A stretch of 64,000 bases of DNA from an uncultured Lachnospiraceae bacterium (GTDB lineage: Bacteria; Bacillota; Clostridia; Lachnospirales; Lachnospiraceae): contig CAJTOL010000001.1 of assembly GCA_910577645.1 (NCBI GenBank), positions 248,001 through 312,000 on the forward strand. Direction: 5' to 3'. Under the pieces are notes generated by a model. The model was given only the letters and a program-made list of their open reading frames with translations, was not told the origin of the DNA and did no database searches. Positions within the stretch are counted from its first letter, which is position 1, and every line of letters starts with the position of its first letter. A program made the position numbers and the translations under genes. Positions 7,949 through 15,694 of the stretch are shown piece after piece.

Positions 7949-8716
7949 ATGACAAAGACCTGTGAAATCAGTATAGAAGGACAGATTTATAAGGTCTGCG
8001 TATCTGATGAACCAGAGACTCTTCTGGCTGCTTATGCGGCTGGGGGAGCCGTTCTTGGCGTTGGGGAGGACTGCGCTGCTGCCTGCCCGGGGATCCCTGT
8101 CTTTATCCAAAGCTGGGATAAGGTCAGCAGAGAGCAGCTGAATCGGATAGCAGAGAGGCTTGTCTGCCGGAAACTGGGGCTTCCCTGGATCATCTGCCGG
8201 ACAGAACGGCTGACCATTCGGGAGGCCACAGGAGAGGACTGGGAAAAGCTTGGGCCTTTTTGGAACGAGAATGTGTTAACCGGAAGCGGAGCCGCTGCTT
8301 TTAATAGTAGAGAGGAGCTGGAAGCTTATATTTCCTGTCAGTATAAGTTCTATGAATATGGGCTGTGGGTTTTGGAGGAAAAAGAAACCGGCCGCATGAT
8401 AGGAGCGGCCGGGGTCTGGAATCCGGAAGAGGAGGTATGCAGGCGGCTGAAAAATGCCGGAGAGCTTCCGGAAGAATATCTGGAGATGGGATATCAGGTG
8501 TTTTCTCCTTATCAAAGAAGGGGCTTTGCCAGGGAGGCATGCCGGGCCGTCATGGCTTATACGGATTGGGAATTAGAATGTAAGCTCTGCCTTCAAATCC
8601 ATCCTGACAACCATCCGTCTTTAAATCTGGCCCGGAGTCTGGGATTTCGGCCCCTTATTCCTCATACAGATACCGAAGAAACTCAATGGCCGTATCAATT
8701 CGTTTGGAGTTGCTGA
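7949..8716 (+). CDS. GNAT-family N-acetyltransferase
   Basis: A 255-residue protein whose C-terminal ~165 residues form a GNAT domain of the RimJ/RimL-like type: LTIREATGEDWEKL at its start, and the acetyl-CoA loop QRRGFAREACRAVM near 190, followed by HPDNHPSLNLARSLGF. The first ~85 residues are not GNAT and match no domain I recognise; they carry several Cys and a GGAVLGVGED-like segment. It starts 3 bases after the cyclophilin stop. Its last 62 bases overlap the 3' end of the oppositely oriented gene at 8655-9338. The acetyl acceptor is unknown. Confidence 0.8.
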   Translation: MTKTCEISIEGQIYKVCVSDEPETLLAAYAAGGAVLGVGEDCAAACPGIPVFIQSWDKVSREQLNRIAERLVCRKLGLPWIICRTERLTIREATGEDWEKLGPFWNENVLTGSGAAAFNSREELEAYISCQYKFYEYGLWVLEEKETGRMIGAAGVWNPEEEVCRRLKNAGELPEEYLEMGYQVFSPYQRRGFAREACRAVMAYTDWELECKLCLQIHPDNHPSLNLARSLGFRPLIPHTDTEETQWPYQFVWSC

Positions 8717-9338
8717 TAAGGCAAAAGCAGGGTTCCTCCATCTGAGTCCCGGACTTTTGGCGGAAATTAGAATGTTCCAGATTGACAGCAGCAGAAAATA
8801 CGGCGCCGGAGCTGTCCTGAGCTTCATAGACATCTTCCTTTACAAGCTCCCAGAGATCGGCAGGAAGAACCTCCTCCAAATCCAGCAATCCGTCATTTGC
8901 CGCATAATGCTCGACGGCATCCTTGTTGGTAATCAGCAGATCCAGATCCTGGCTGGCCACAATGGCAGTTATCTTTGCCAGAGATGCATAATCCAGTTCG
9001 GAAGTGGAATTGCCAAAGCTAATATGCAGGCTGGTGTCCGCATCCACCCGCTCCTTGTTTCCGTATCCCATCCGCGCCTTAAAACCATCCGACATTCCTT
9101 CATAATCAGAAAAAGAAGCGTAAGGATCATTCATAACAACATAGAAGAGCCGGGTAGTAAAGCTTTTCTGGTAAAAAATAGAACCCAGAATATAGAAAAA
9201 GAATAGTATAATACACCCGATAAGCATATGTATTTTGTAATACTCCCATATGTACCAAAGCTTGTCCTGAAAGGACATCTCCTTAAGCTTGGCCCGCTCC
9301 TGACGGGCTTCTGCTTTCAGCCAATCTTTTAAAGCCAT
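8655..9338 (-). CDS. single-pass membrane protein of unknown function
   Basis: A 227-residue protein, started at MALKDWLK (ATG complement of 9336-9338) behind a GAGGA site rather than at an upstream Met with no site. It has a highly charged N-terminal ~35 residues (EARQERAKLKEM), one membrane helix (MLIGCIILFFFYILGSIFY), and an outer domain of ~150 residues that includes a DLDLLITNKDAVEHYAANDG stretch. That stretch recalls periplasmic-binding or TcaA-like regions but is not enough for a family call. It diverges from the YesL-like gene and converges with the acetyltransferase gene with a 62-base coding overlap. Function unknown. Confidence 0.7.
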   Translation of the reverse strand: MALKDWLKAEARQERAKLKEMSFQDKLWYIWEYYKIHMLIGCIILFFFYILGSIFYQKSFTTRLFYVVMNDPYASFSDYEGMSDGFKARMGYGNKERVDADTSLHISFGNSTSELDYASLAKITAIVASQDLDLLITNKDAVEHYAANDGLLDLEEVLPADLWELVKEDVYEAQDSSGAVFSAAVNLEHSNFRQKSGTQMEEPCFCLISNSKRIDTAIEFLRYLYEE

Positions 9339-9440
9339 AATTTTATCCTCATTTCTGCCCCTTAAGGGAATGTATTCCATTGCAGTATAACACAAAACGG
9401 GAAAAAATTTTATGAAAAAATTATGAAATCAGAAGGAAAG

Positions 9441-9469
9441 TTGATTTTTTCTAAAGGATTCGCTATAAT
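9441..9469 (+). promoter_or_regulatory. promoter of the YesL-like gene
   Basis: TTGATT at 9441-9446, a 17-base spacer and TATAAT at 9464-9469. Confidence 0.7.
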
Positions 9470-9519
9470 GAACACCAGATATTGTACAACCATCAAGAGA
9501 GAAACGGGGAATGAATCAT

Positions 9520-10224
9520 ATGCTGCAGGGACTGTTTAACTACGACAATCCGGTTTGGCGCTTTATTGGCAAGCTGGGAGATCTGATTATTCTGAATATT
9601 TTGTGGATGATAACCAGCATCCCGATCTTTACTGTGGGAGCTTCTACCACTGCGCTCTATTATGTAACTTTAAAGCTGGTACGGGATGAGGACGGTTATA
9701 CCCTAAAGTCTTATTTTAAGTCCTTTAAAGAAAACTTCAGGCAGGCGACGATTATTTGGATGATAATGCTGGCGGCAGGCCTTCTGCTGGGCTTTGATTT
9801 ATACTTCTTTCTCTACATGCAGACAGAAGCGTCAAGGTTCCGCACTATTATGGTTACCGTATTCGGTTCCTTAACCCTGGTGTACGCCTGTATCCTGACC
9901 TATGTATTCCCCATTCAGAGCCGGTTTTATAATCCTGTAAAAAAAACTCTGTTTAACGCATTTTTTATGTCCATCCGCCACATTTTCCAGACACTTGGAA
10001 TCCTGGTGCTGGACGGGGCGTTGGCAGTCCTTATGGTACTGAGCTTTTATATGGCGCCCCAGTTTTCCGTACTGTTTCTGCTGTTCGGTTTTCCTCTGAC
10101 AGCATTTGTAAACTCCTTTATCTTCCATGTAATCTTTAAAAAATATATGCCTAAAGAGGACAGAAGAGACGATAATGGAGAGCTGCGGCCACTGTTTATG
10201 GAGGAAACGGAAGAAAAAGAATAA
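9520..10224 (+). CDS. YesL/DUF624 family membrane protein
   Basis: A 234-residue protein with about five membrane helices. The N-terminus (GLFNYDNPVWRFIGKLGDLI, then LWMITSIPIFTVGASTTALY) is characteristic of the YesL/DUF624 family, often found near sugar ABC transporters in Firmicutes and of unknown biochemical role. I chose the ATG at 9520 because the GGGGA site at 9506-9510 is 9 bases before it; an ATG at 9511 directly abuts that site and would add three residues (MNH). No sugar genes are adjacent. A long hairpin terminator follows. Confidence 0.85.
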   Translation: MLQGLFNYDNPVWRFIGKLGDLIILNILWMITSIPIFTVGASTTALYYVTLKLVRDEDGYTLKSYFKSFKENFRQATIIWMIMLAAGLLLGFDLYFFLYMQTEASRFRTIMVTVFGSLTLVYACILTYVFPIQSRFYNPVKKTLFNAFFMSIRHIFQTLGILVLDGALAVLMVLSFYMAPQFSVLFLLFGFPLTAFVNSFIFHVIFKKYMPKEDRRDDNGELRPLFMEETEEKE

Positions 10225-10236
10225 AAGTTGCATTTT

Positions 10237-10316
10237 AAGGGAGTATCGTAAAAGGAAACCGGACGGCTTTTTATCAGCGCTGTCCGCTGTGGTTCCTTTT
10301 GCGATACTCCCTTTTT
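10237..10316. terminator. long bidirectional intrinsic terminator
   Basis: AAGGGAGTATCG at the left pairs with CGATACTCCCTT at the right, with a second inner stem (GGACGGC with the GCGCTGTCC side). It sits between the converging YesL-like gene and the gene at 10332-11846. The T-run is better on the plus strand. Confidence 0.8.
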
Positions 10317-10331
10317 ATAATATTGATTGAA

Positions 10332-11846
10332 TTAGTTCAAAAATTGAAAATACACTACAGCCAGAGCGCTTATGACGATAACCACTGCCGCGCCTGACAA
10401 GATTTTTCCGGCAGTTCCTTTTTTTCCGGTCAGATGGGTTCCTGTGCCGGCCAGGACTCCCCAGGGACTGTAGGCTTGCGCCCTTGATAAATAAGAAGAA
10501 TATTGCCAGCTTCCTATGGCATATAAAAAATTTTGCCAATCCATTTGCAGAACATTAACTCCCATGGCAAATCCTTTTTCGGGATTCAGGTTTTTTTGCA
10601 GGGCCTGGAAGAAACCGGAGCCTTTGGAATACTGAGAGGATTTTTGATATGCAGGATCTTTCTGCTTTTCCCGAAACTGCCGGTAGGCATAGTCTTGTCC
10701 TTCTTCAATGGCTTTCTGGGGATTCTGCATTTGTTTATAAGCGGCAAGGATGTGGTAATATACTTTGGAGGCCCCCTTTTGGCTCAGATACGGACTGATA
10801 ATTTTTTCGATGGCATTTTCAAGGGCCAGGGTAATAGAACTGTCCCGTCTGCCTTCCCCGGCGTATACCTGCCCCTTGATGAACATAACGGCGGCCATCA
10901 GCCCTGTTACTTCCGCGTTTCTGGCACTGATGCCCGGATTTTGGAATAGATTGCCGCCGCCTTCTATATGGGCGGCAAACCGGTTGGCCCTCTCCAGCTC
11001 TTTGCCAGAGCAGGGGGCGGAACCTTCCTGCTTAAAGGCATTTCCGGCAATGCCTTTTCTGGCATCGCGGATGATTTCATCCCGCTGCTTAAGCTGCTCT
11101 TTCCAGGAAGCCTGTTGCCTATGATAAGCCTGTTGAAACCGGACATTCTGCTTTCCGGAGGATTGATAAATCATCCCCTCTCTGGAAAAAGAGTATGGAG
11201 CGGCAGACCTGCTGCGGGCCTGTTTTCCGTGGGCAAAAAGAGTATGTACGGCCTGAGGGGAGAGAGTCCGTCCGGCAGTCTGGCGGTAAAGGCTGGAGCG
11301 GATACTGTCCAGAGAGGTGTTTTGCCCGGCTTTTTCCAGGAGAGATATCAGCTGTTCCAGATTCTGATCCATTATCAAACTAATCTTTTGAGCCAACAGG
11401 CCATCCAGACGTTCCAGCTGCGCTATTAGATTTTCCCCTTCTGCATTTTTCAGAGCCGCCTCAAGCAGAGTCAGGTACAGCTTTGACAGCTCCTGAAGCT
11501 GTTTTGAGAGGGCAAGGTTGGGATCCGGCTGCCATTCCAGAAAAAGCTCCCAGTCTTCTCCTTCCAGCTCCAGCATCCATCTTAGCTCCTCAGCTGTCCA
11601 ATCCCTTCCGTTTGCGGAGAGCCGCCTGCGTGACTCAGAGATTTCTGCAGTGTCCTTGGGCTGTTCCTGTTGGTCATCTGTATGGGTTGAATCTGTTTTT
11701 TCCTGCTGCTTTGTAACGGTTTTAGAGAGTTTTTGGAACAGAGTCTCACTGGCCCTGATTTCTTGCTGCTGTTTGACAAGCTGAAGTTCTTTTTCTGTAC
11801 TGACAACTGGCTCGGAAGCCGAATTGGCTGCTTTTATATTTGACAT
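10332..11846 (-). CDS. tail-anchored protein of unknown function
   Basis: A 504-residue protein with no family I recognise. The N-terminal ~70 residues are Gln/Glu/Ser-rich and low in complexity. Residues ~80-170 are predicted helical, with repeated Leu-rich heptads (LSKQLQELSKLYLTLLEAAL, LIAQLERLDGLLAQK). The middle is basic and Gln-rich, followed by another helical region. The only membrane segment is at the very C-terminus (LSGAAVVIVISALAVVYF plus four residues), with no signal peptide, so the body should face the cytoplasm as in tail-anchored proteins. It is monocistronic and divergent from ispE. Codon use resembles the neighbours. Low conservation of composition may hint at a lineage-specific protein. 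Confidence 0.65.
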   Translation of the reverse strand: MSNIKAANSASEPVVSTEKELQLVKQQQEIRASETLFQKLSKTVTKQQEKTDSTHTDDQQEQPKDTAEISESRRRLSANGRDWTAEELRWMLELEGEDWELFLEWQPDPNLALSKQLQELSKLYLTLLEAALKNAEGENLIAQLERLDGLLAQKISLIMDQNLEQLISLLEKAGQNTSLDSIRSSLYRQTAGRTLSPQAVHTLFAHGKQARSRSAAPYSFSREGMIYQSSGKQNVRFQQAYHRQQASWKEQLKQRDEIIRDARKGIAGNAFKQEGSAPCSGKELERANRFAAHIEGGGNLFQNPGISARNAEVTGLMAAVMFIKGQVYAGEGRRDSSITLALENAIEKIISPYLSQKGASKVYYHILAAYKQMQNPQKAIEEGQDYAYRQFREKQKDPAYQKSSQYSKGSGFFQALQKNLNPEKGFAMGVNVLQMDWQNFLYAIGSWQYSSYLSRAQAYSPWGVLAGTGTHLTGKKGTAGKILSGAAVVIVISALAVVYFQFLN

Positions 11847-11987
11847 ATCGTTTCCCTTTCCTGCTGTGCTGGAAAATGTGCTCTTATTAACATATATCGG
11901 CTTAATTGCGAATTATCCTACAAAAACCGGGAAAAATAAAGAACCTTAGGCATTTTTTACAAAGCGGTATTTTTTATGAAAAAACAC

Positions 11988-12016
11988 TTGAAAAATCCGG
12001 TGAAAGCGTTTACTAT
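11988..12016 (+). promoter_or_regulatory. promoter of ispE
   Basis: TTGAAA at 11988-11993, a 17-base spacer and TACTAT at 12011-12016; about 60 bases of AT-rich leader follow. Confidence 0.6.
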
Positions 12017-12077
12017 GTATTTATAAAAATACTGTATACAAAATAATGTATTATAAGAAACAATAGAGGGATTTGCT

Positions 12078-12980
12078 ATGACAACTCATTTTAAACTCCG
12101 GGCCTATGGAAAAATTAATTTGGGATTGGATGTTTTGAGAAGGCGGGAGGACGGCTACCATGAGGTACGGATGATTATGCAGACAGTGGGACTGTATGAT
12201 CAGATTGACCTGTTTTTTCGAAAGGAGCCGGGGATTGAGATAGAAACCAACCTGTCCTACCTTCCTGTCAACGAGAATAACCTGGTGTATAAGGCAGCTA
12301 ATCTGCTGATGGAAGAATTTCAGGTAAAAAACGGTGTTTTTATCCGCCTGCGTAAGCTGATTCCTGTGGCTGCCGGAATGGCAGGCGGAAGCAGCGATGC
12401 CGCTGCTGTTTTAGTGGGAATCAACAAGATGTTCCATCTGGGCCTTTCTATGGAGGAACTGATGGAGCGGGGAGTAAAGATCGGGGCTGACGTGCCTTAT
12501 TGTATTATGAGGGGAACCGCTTTATCGGAAGGCATCGGCGAAAAACTGACTCCTTTGCCCCCTATGCCCCAGTGCCAGGTGCTTCTGGCTAAACCGGCCA
12601 TCAGTGTTTCTACCAAATATGTATATGAAAACCTTCATGCCAATGAGTTAAGGCCGGAAGAACACCCGGATATTGACGGAATGATTGAAGCTATTGGGAG
12701 GAGCGATCTGCTGGGAATATCGGGGCGTCTGGGAAATATATTGGAGCTGGTGACTGCCCGAAGATATCCGGTAATCGAAGAGATTAAAGGGGTTATGAGA
12801 GAATACGGAGCTTTGGGAGCTATGATGAGCGGAAGCGGGCCTACCGTGTTTGGCCTGTTTTCTAACCCAAAAGCCGCCGCCGCGGCCTACGAGGATCTGC
12901 GGTACGGAGAGCATAGTACCCTGGCAAGGCAGGTATACCTGACCAATTTCTACAACAACAGGAAAACAGAGGAAAATTAG
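12078..12980 (+). CDS. ispE: 4-diphosphocytidyl-2-C-methyl-D-erythritol kinase
   Basis: A 300-residue GHMP kinase that phosphorylates CDP-methylerythritol in the MEP pathway of isoprenoid synthesis. Seen: the N-terminal AYGKINLGLDVLRRREDGYHE segment (catalytic Lys and His of IspE), the glycine-rich ATP loop PVAAGMAGGSSDAAA near residues 95-108, and the C-terminal GAMMSGSGPTVFG motif. Length is normal. The ATG follows a GAGGGA site. The GntR regulator starts 52 bases downstream, with a short repeated element in between; this ispE-GntR order is common in Clostridia. Confidence 0.96.
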   Translation: MTTHFKLRAYGKINLGLDVLRRREDGYHEVRMIMQTVGLYDQIDLFFRKEPGIEIETNLSYLPVNENNLVYKAANLLMEEFQVKNGVFIRLRKLIPVAAGMAGGSSDAAAVLVGINKMFHLGLSMEELMERGVKIGADVPYCIMRGTALSEGIGEKLTPLPPMPQCQVLLAKPAISVSTKYVYENLHANELRPEEHPDIDGMIEAIGRSDLLGISGRLGNILELVTARRYPVIEEIKGVMREYGALGAMMSGSGPTVFGLFSNPKAAAAAYEDLRYGEHSTLARQVYLTNFYNNRKTEEN

Positions 12981-12985
12981 GTGAC

Positions 12986-13024
12986 GCTCTGCGTCGCGTG
13001 CCGATTCATAATTATACTAGGAGG
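12986..13024 (+). repeat. short intergenic repeat, copy 1
   Basis: The segment with CCGATTCATAATTAT at 13001-13015 ends in a TAGGAGGA ribosome site. It is nearly identical to the segment at 14521-14557 before the efflux adaptor gene; each copy directly precedes a gene. The two differ by a few substitutions and a 3-base indel. Confidence 0.6.
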
Positions 13025-13032
13025 AGGAAGTC

Positions 13033-13710
13033 ATGGGAAACGATTTTCGGGTAACAATGAATGAATATCTGCCTTTGCGGGATGTAGTATTTAATACCTT
13101 GCGCCAGGCGATTTTAAAGGGGGAGCTGGAGCCGGGAGAAAGGCTGATGGAGATTCAGCTTGCAGAGCGTTTAGGAGTAAGCCGGACTCCTATCCGCGAA
13201 GCTATCCGCAAGCTGGAGCTGGAAGGCCTGGTTTTGATGATTCCCAGAAAAGGCGCCGAGGTGGCCAAGATTTCTGAAAAAAGCTTAAAGGATGTTCTGG
13301 AGGTACGCCGCTCTTTAGAAGAGCTGGCAATTGAGCTGACCTGCCAGCGGATTTCCGAGGAAGGGATTGCAGAGATGGAGAATATTCAGAAGACTTTTTC
13401 GGAAGCTATTCACAAAGGAGATGCTATGGCCATTGCCGAGGCAGACGAGCAATTTCATGAGCTGATCTATAAGGCTACCGGTAATAACCGCCTGGTTCAG
13501 ATTCTGAATAATTTAAGAGAGCAGATGTACCGCTACCGTTTGGAATATATAAAAGATGCGGGAAAGCGCCAGGTATTGATTGTAGAGCACGAGCACATTC
13601 TCCGCTGCATAAAGCGCCACAGTATTATAGAAGCAAAGGCTGCGGTAAGAGAGCATATTGATAATCAGGAAATCACAGTATCCAAAAATATCAAAGAAAG
13701 GGCATCATAA
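13033..13710 (+). CDS. GntR-family transcriptional regulator (FadR/FCD subfamily)
   Basis: A 225-residue regulator with an N-terminal winged helix: LRQAILKGELEPGERLMEIQ, then LAERLGVSRTPIREAIRKLE as the recognition helix region. The C-terminal helical FCD ligand domain (residues ~80-220) includes the conserved Asp (ADEQFHELIYKATGN) and His residues (HEHILRCIKRH) that bind metal in many members. An AGGAGGAGG site lies 6 bases before the ATG. It follows ispE without a terminator, so it is probably co-transcribed. The effector is unknown; FCD regulators usually sense small organic acids. Confidence 0.92.
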   Translation: MGNDFRVTMNEYLPLRDVVFNTLRQAILKGELEPGERLMEIQLAERLGVSRTPIREAIRKLELEGLVLMIPRKGAEVAKISEKSLKDVLEVRRSLEELAIELTCQRISEEGIAEMENIQKTFSEAIHKGDAMAIAEADEQFHELIYKATGNNRLVQILNNLREQMYRYRLEYIKDAGKRQVLIVEHEHILRCIKRHSIIEAKAAVREHIDNQEITVSKNIKERAS

Positions 13711-13747
13711 AAACTGCGTTAAAAATATAAAAAAATCATAAAAATCG

Positions 13748-13793
13748 TTGACGAAGTGACAACCTGTCATTATAATAGTGACAGGTTGTCACT
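13748..13793 (+). promoter_or_regulatory. promoter with large inverted-repeat operator before the TetR/RND operon
   Basis: TTGACG at 13748-13753, a 17-base spacer and TATAAT at 13771-13776. A perfect 15-base inverted repeat flanks the -10 box: AGTGACAACCTGTCA at 13755-13769 and TGACAGGTTGTCACT at 13779-13793, spacer 9. This is the expected place for the TetR protein encoded next to repress its own operon. Confidence 0.85.
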
Positions 13794-13845
13794 TTTTGCT
13801 GCCAGGCAAAAGTGGCAAAAAGGAAGGTGAGGAAGGTGAAATTAT

Positions 13846-14460
13846 ATGCCTACAGAACGATTTGCCCGTCTGCCGGCAGAAAAGCAGGAAAGTATTCGGA
13901 TGGCCGCCATATCTGAATTTACCCGAGTTCCTTTCGAAAAAGTATCCATCAATAAAATTATTCAAAATGCGGATATTTCCAGGGGAAGCTTCTATACATA
14001 TTTTGAGGATAAAAGGGATCTTCTCCAATATGTGTTTTCAGATATTCTGATGCAGGCTCACCAATTCTGCAGGGAGAGTCTATGTCGAAATAAGGGAAAC
14101 TACTGGAAGATGCTGGAAGAACTTTTTGATGACTGGTTCCAATTAGAATGGAGCGGAAACCTGATGGAGCTGGCCCGTATTTCCATGCTTCAGATCGAAA
14201 CAGAGCAGTTTATGGAAGGCTGCTATGATCTGGAAAAGGGGGGGCCTCTGGATTTGGGAGACTGGCTTTATGAAAAGGGGGATTGGTCGAATCTGCGATT
14301 TCAGGATCGGGAATTTATCCGCCTGACAACGAATTTGGGGATGCAGACTCTGATTATAGCTTTGGGGCAGATGTTTAAATTTCCCCAGAAGTCAGAGACA
14401 ATCCGCCAGATGTTTATAAAAAAGCTGGAGATTATACAAATGGGAGCCTGCAGTCAATAG
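13846..14460 (+). CDS. TetR/AcrR-family regulator of the RND efflux operon
   Basis: A 204-residue TetR-type repressor. The N-terminal helix-turn-helix reads RIAA-like (RMAAISEFTRVPFEKVSINK), then IIQNADISRGSFYTYFEDKRDLL, the classic TetR recognition helix. The C-terminal ligand domain is divergent, as usual. The start has a good GAGGAAGG site about 8 bases upstream. It lies 45-50 bases behind a promoter whose -10 is framed by a 15-base inverted repeat, and 102 bases upstream of the efflux adaptor. Likely autorepressor and repressor of the pump; inducer unknown. Confidence 0.9.
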   Translation: MPTERFARLPAEKQESIRMAAISEFTRVPFEKVSINKIIQNADISRGSFYTYFEDKRDLLQYVFSDILMQAHQFCRESLCRNKGNYWKMLEELFDDWFQLEWSGNLMELARISMLQIETEQFMEGCYDLEKGGPLDLGDWLYEKGDWSNLRFQDREFIRLTTNLGMQTLIIALGQMFKFPQKSETIRQMFIKKLEIIQMGACSQ

Positions 14461-14466
14461 TTAGTA

Positions 14467-14502
14467 GGAAGGTAAATGCGAAGCATTTTCAGGATACCTT
14501 CC
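14467..14502 (+). other. intergenic hairpin between TetR and the efflux adaptor gene
   Basis: GGAAGGT at 14467-14473 pairs with ACCTTCC at 14496-14502, with an inner ATGC/GCAT stem. There is no T-run, so it is more likely an RNA processing or stability element than a terminator. Confidence 0.45.
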
Positions 14503-14520
14503 GACGACATGGCAGGAGTC

Positions 14521-14557
14521 GCTAAGCGTTGCGTACCGATTCATAATTATTAGGAGG
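14521..14557 (+). repeat. short intergenic repeat, copy 2
   Basis: Second copy of the element at 12986-13024, sharing CCGATTCATAATTAT (14536-14550) and the following TAGGAGGA that serves the adaptor gene as its ribosome site. Confidence 0.6.
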
Positions 14558-14562
14558 AAAAC

Positions 14563-15681
14563 ATGAAAACTAGATATAAAGTCATTATTGGAATTGTTGC
14601 AGCCGGAGCTCTGGCCGCAATTGCGGTCCCCAGGCTGCTAAAGCCGGCTGAGACTGTTGAACAGGTCTATACCCCTGTAGTGAAGGCGGAAGCTCCTGCT
14701 AAGGGAACGATTACTCTGTCAAAAGAGATTATCGGCACAGTAGAGCCTTCTGATATTATTTACGTAATGCCCAAGGTGGCAGGGGAAATCCTGGAAATCT
14801 ACGTAAATCCCGGGGATACAGTTGTGGCAGGACAGCCTTTATGCCGCATTGACAACAAACAGATCGACAGCAGCAAAATTTCTTTAGACGGAGCAAAGGT
14901 TGCTTTGGATACTGCCAACGCCAATTTGGCCAGAATGCAGGTGCTCTATGCCAGCGGGGATATTTCTGCACAGGCCTTTGAACAGGTTCAGACCAGCGCC
15001 CAATCTGCCAGAATCCAGTATGACGGAGCAAAGCTGGCTTATGACCTTCAGGTAGAATACAGCACAGTTACCGCCCCCATTGCAGGAAAGATTGAAACCA
15101 GCAGCATGGTTCTCCATAACACCGTGGCTCAGTCCAGCCAGCTATGCGTCATTACGGGAGAAGGAGGAAAGAAGGTAGCTTTTTCTGTTGCCGACAGCCT
15201 GAGAAACAATCTGAAGCCGGGGGATGAGATCGTTTTAGAAAAGCAGGGAACCGCCTATACAGGCACTGTGACGGAAGTGGGTTCCATGGTAAATGCTCAA
15301 ACAGGCCTGTTTCTGGTAGAAGCCTCGGTGGAAAATGCAGATGCCCTGGCTCCCGGGGTAAAAGTCCAGTTAAGTATTACTTCGGACGAGGCAGAAAATG
15401 CTATGACCATTCCGGTAGATTGTGTTTATTATGACGGAGGCGATGCATATGTATATACCTACGACAAAGGAATCGTTCACAAGATCCCGGTAGAGGTGGG
15501 GATCTACGATTCTGAAAGAGCGGAGATTATTTCCGGCCTTAAGGAAACGGATTTGGTGATTACCACCTGGAGTTCCGAGCTGGCAGAGGGGGTTGCGGTA
15601 GATTTGCAGAGCCAGGGGACCGCTGAAACATCCGCTCCGACAGAAACGGAAGCCCAGACAGAAACCCAGGCGGTACAGTAA
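14563..15681 (+). CDS. RND efflux adaptor (membrane fusion protein)
   Basis: A 372-residue HlyD/AcrA-type adaptor. An N-terminal membrane anchor (VIIGIVAAGALAAIAVPRLL) is followed by the split lipoyl-like domain (MPKVAGEILEIYVNPGDTV and VTAPIAGKIETSSMV), a short coiled-coil hairpin between them (residues ~105-145), then beta-barrel and membrane-proximal domains. The last ~20 residues are Thr/Glu/Gln-rich. It has no lipobox. It is followed 13 bases later by the RND pump. In Gram-negatives such adaptors bridge pump and outer-membrane channel; here the cell appears to be monoderm, so the bridge target is uncertain. Confidence 0.92.
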   Translation: MKTRYKVIIGIVAAGALAAIAVPRLLKPAETVEQVYTPVVKAEAPAKGTITLSKEIIGTVEPSDIIYVMPKVAGEILEIYVNPGDTVVAGQPLCRIDNKQIDSSKISLDGAKVALDTANANLARMQVLYASGDISAQAFEQVQTSAQSARIQYDGAKLAYDLQVEYSTVTAPIAGKIETSSMVLHNTVAQSSQLCVITGEGGKKVAFSVADSLRNNLKPGDEIVLEKQGTAYTGTVTEVGSMVNAQTGLFLVEASVENADALAPGVKVQLSITSDEAENAMTIPVDCVYYDGGDAYVYTYDKGIVHKIPVEVGIYDSERAEIISGLKETDLVITTWSSELAEGVAVDLQSQGTAETSAPTETEAQTETQAVQ

Positions 15682-15694
15682 GGAGGCGGGCTGA

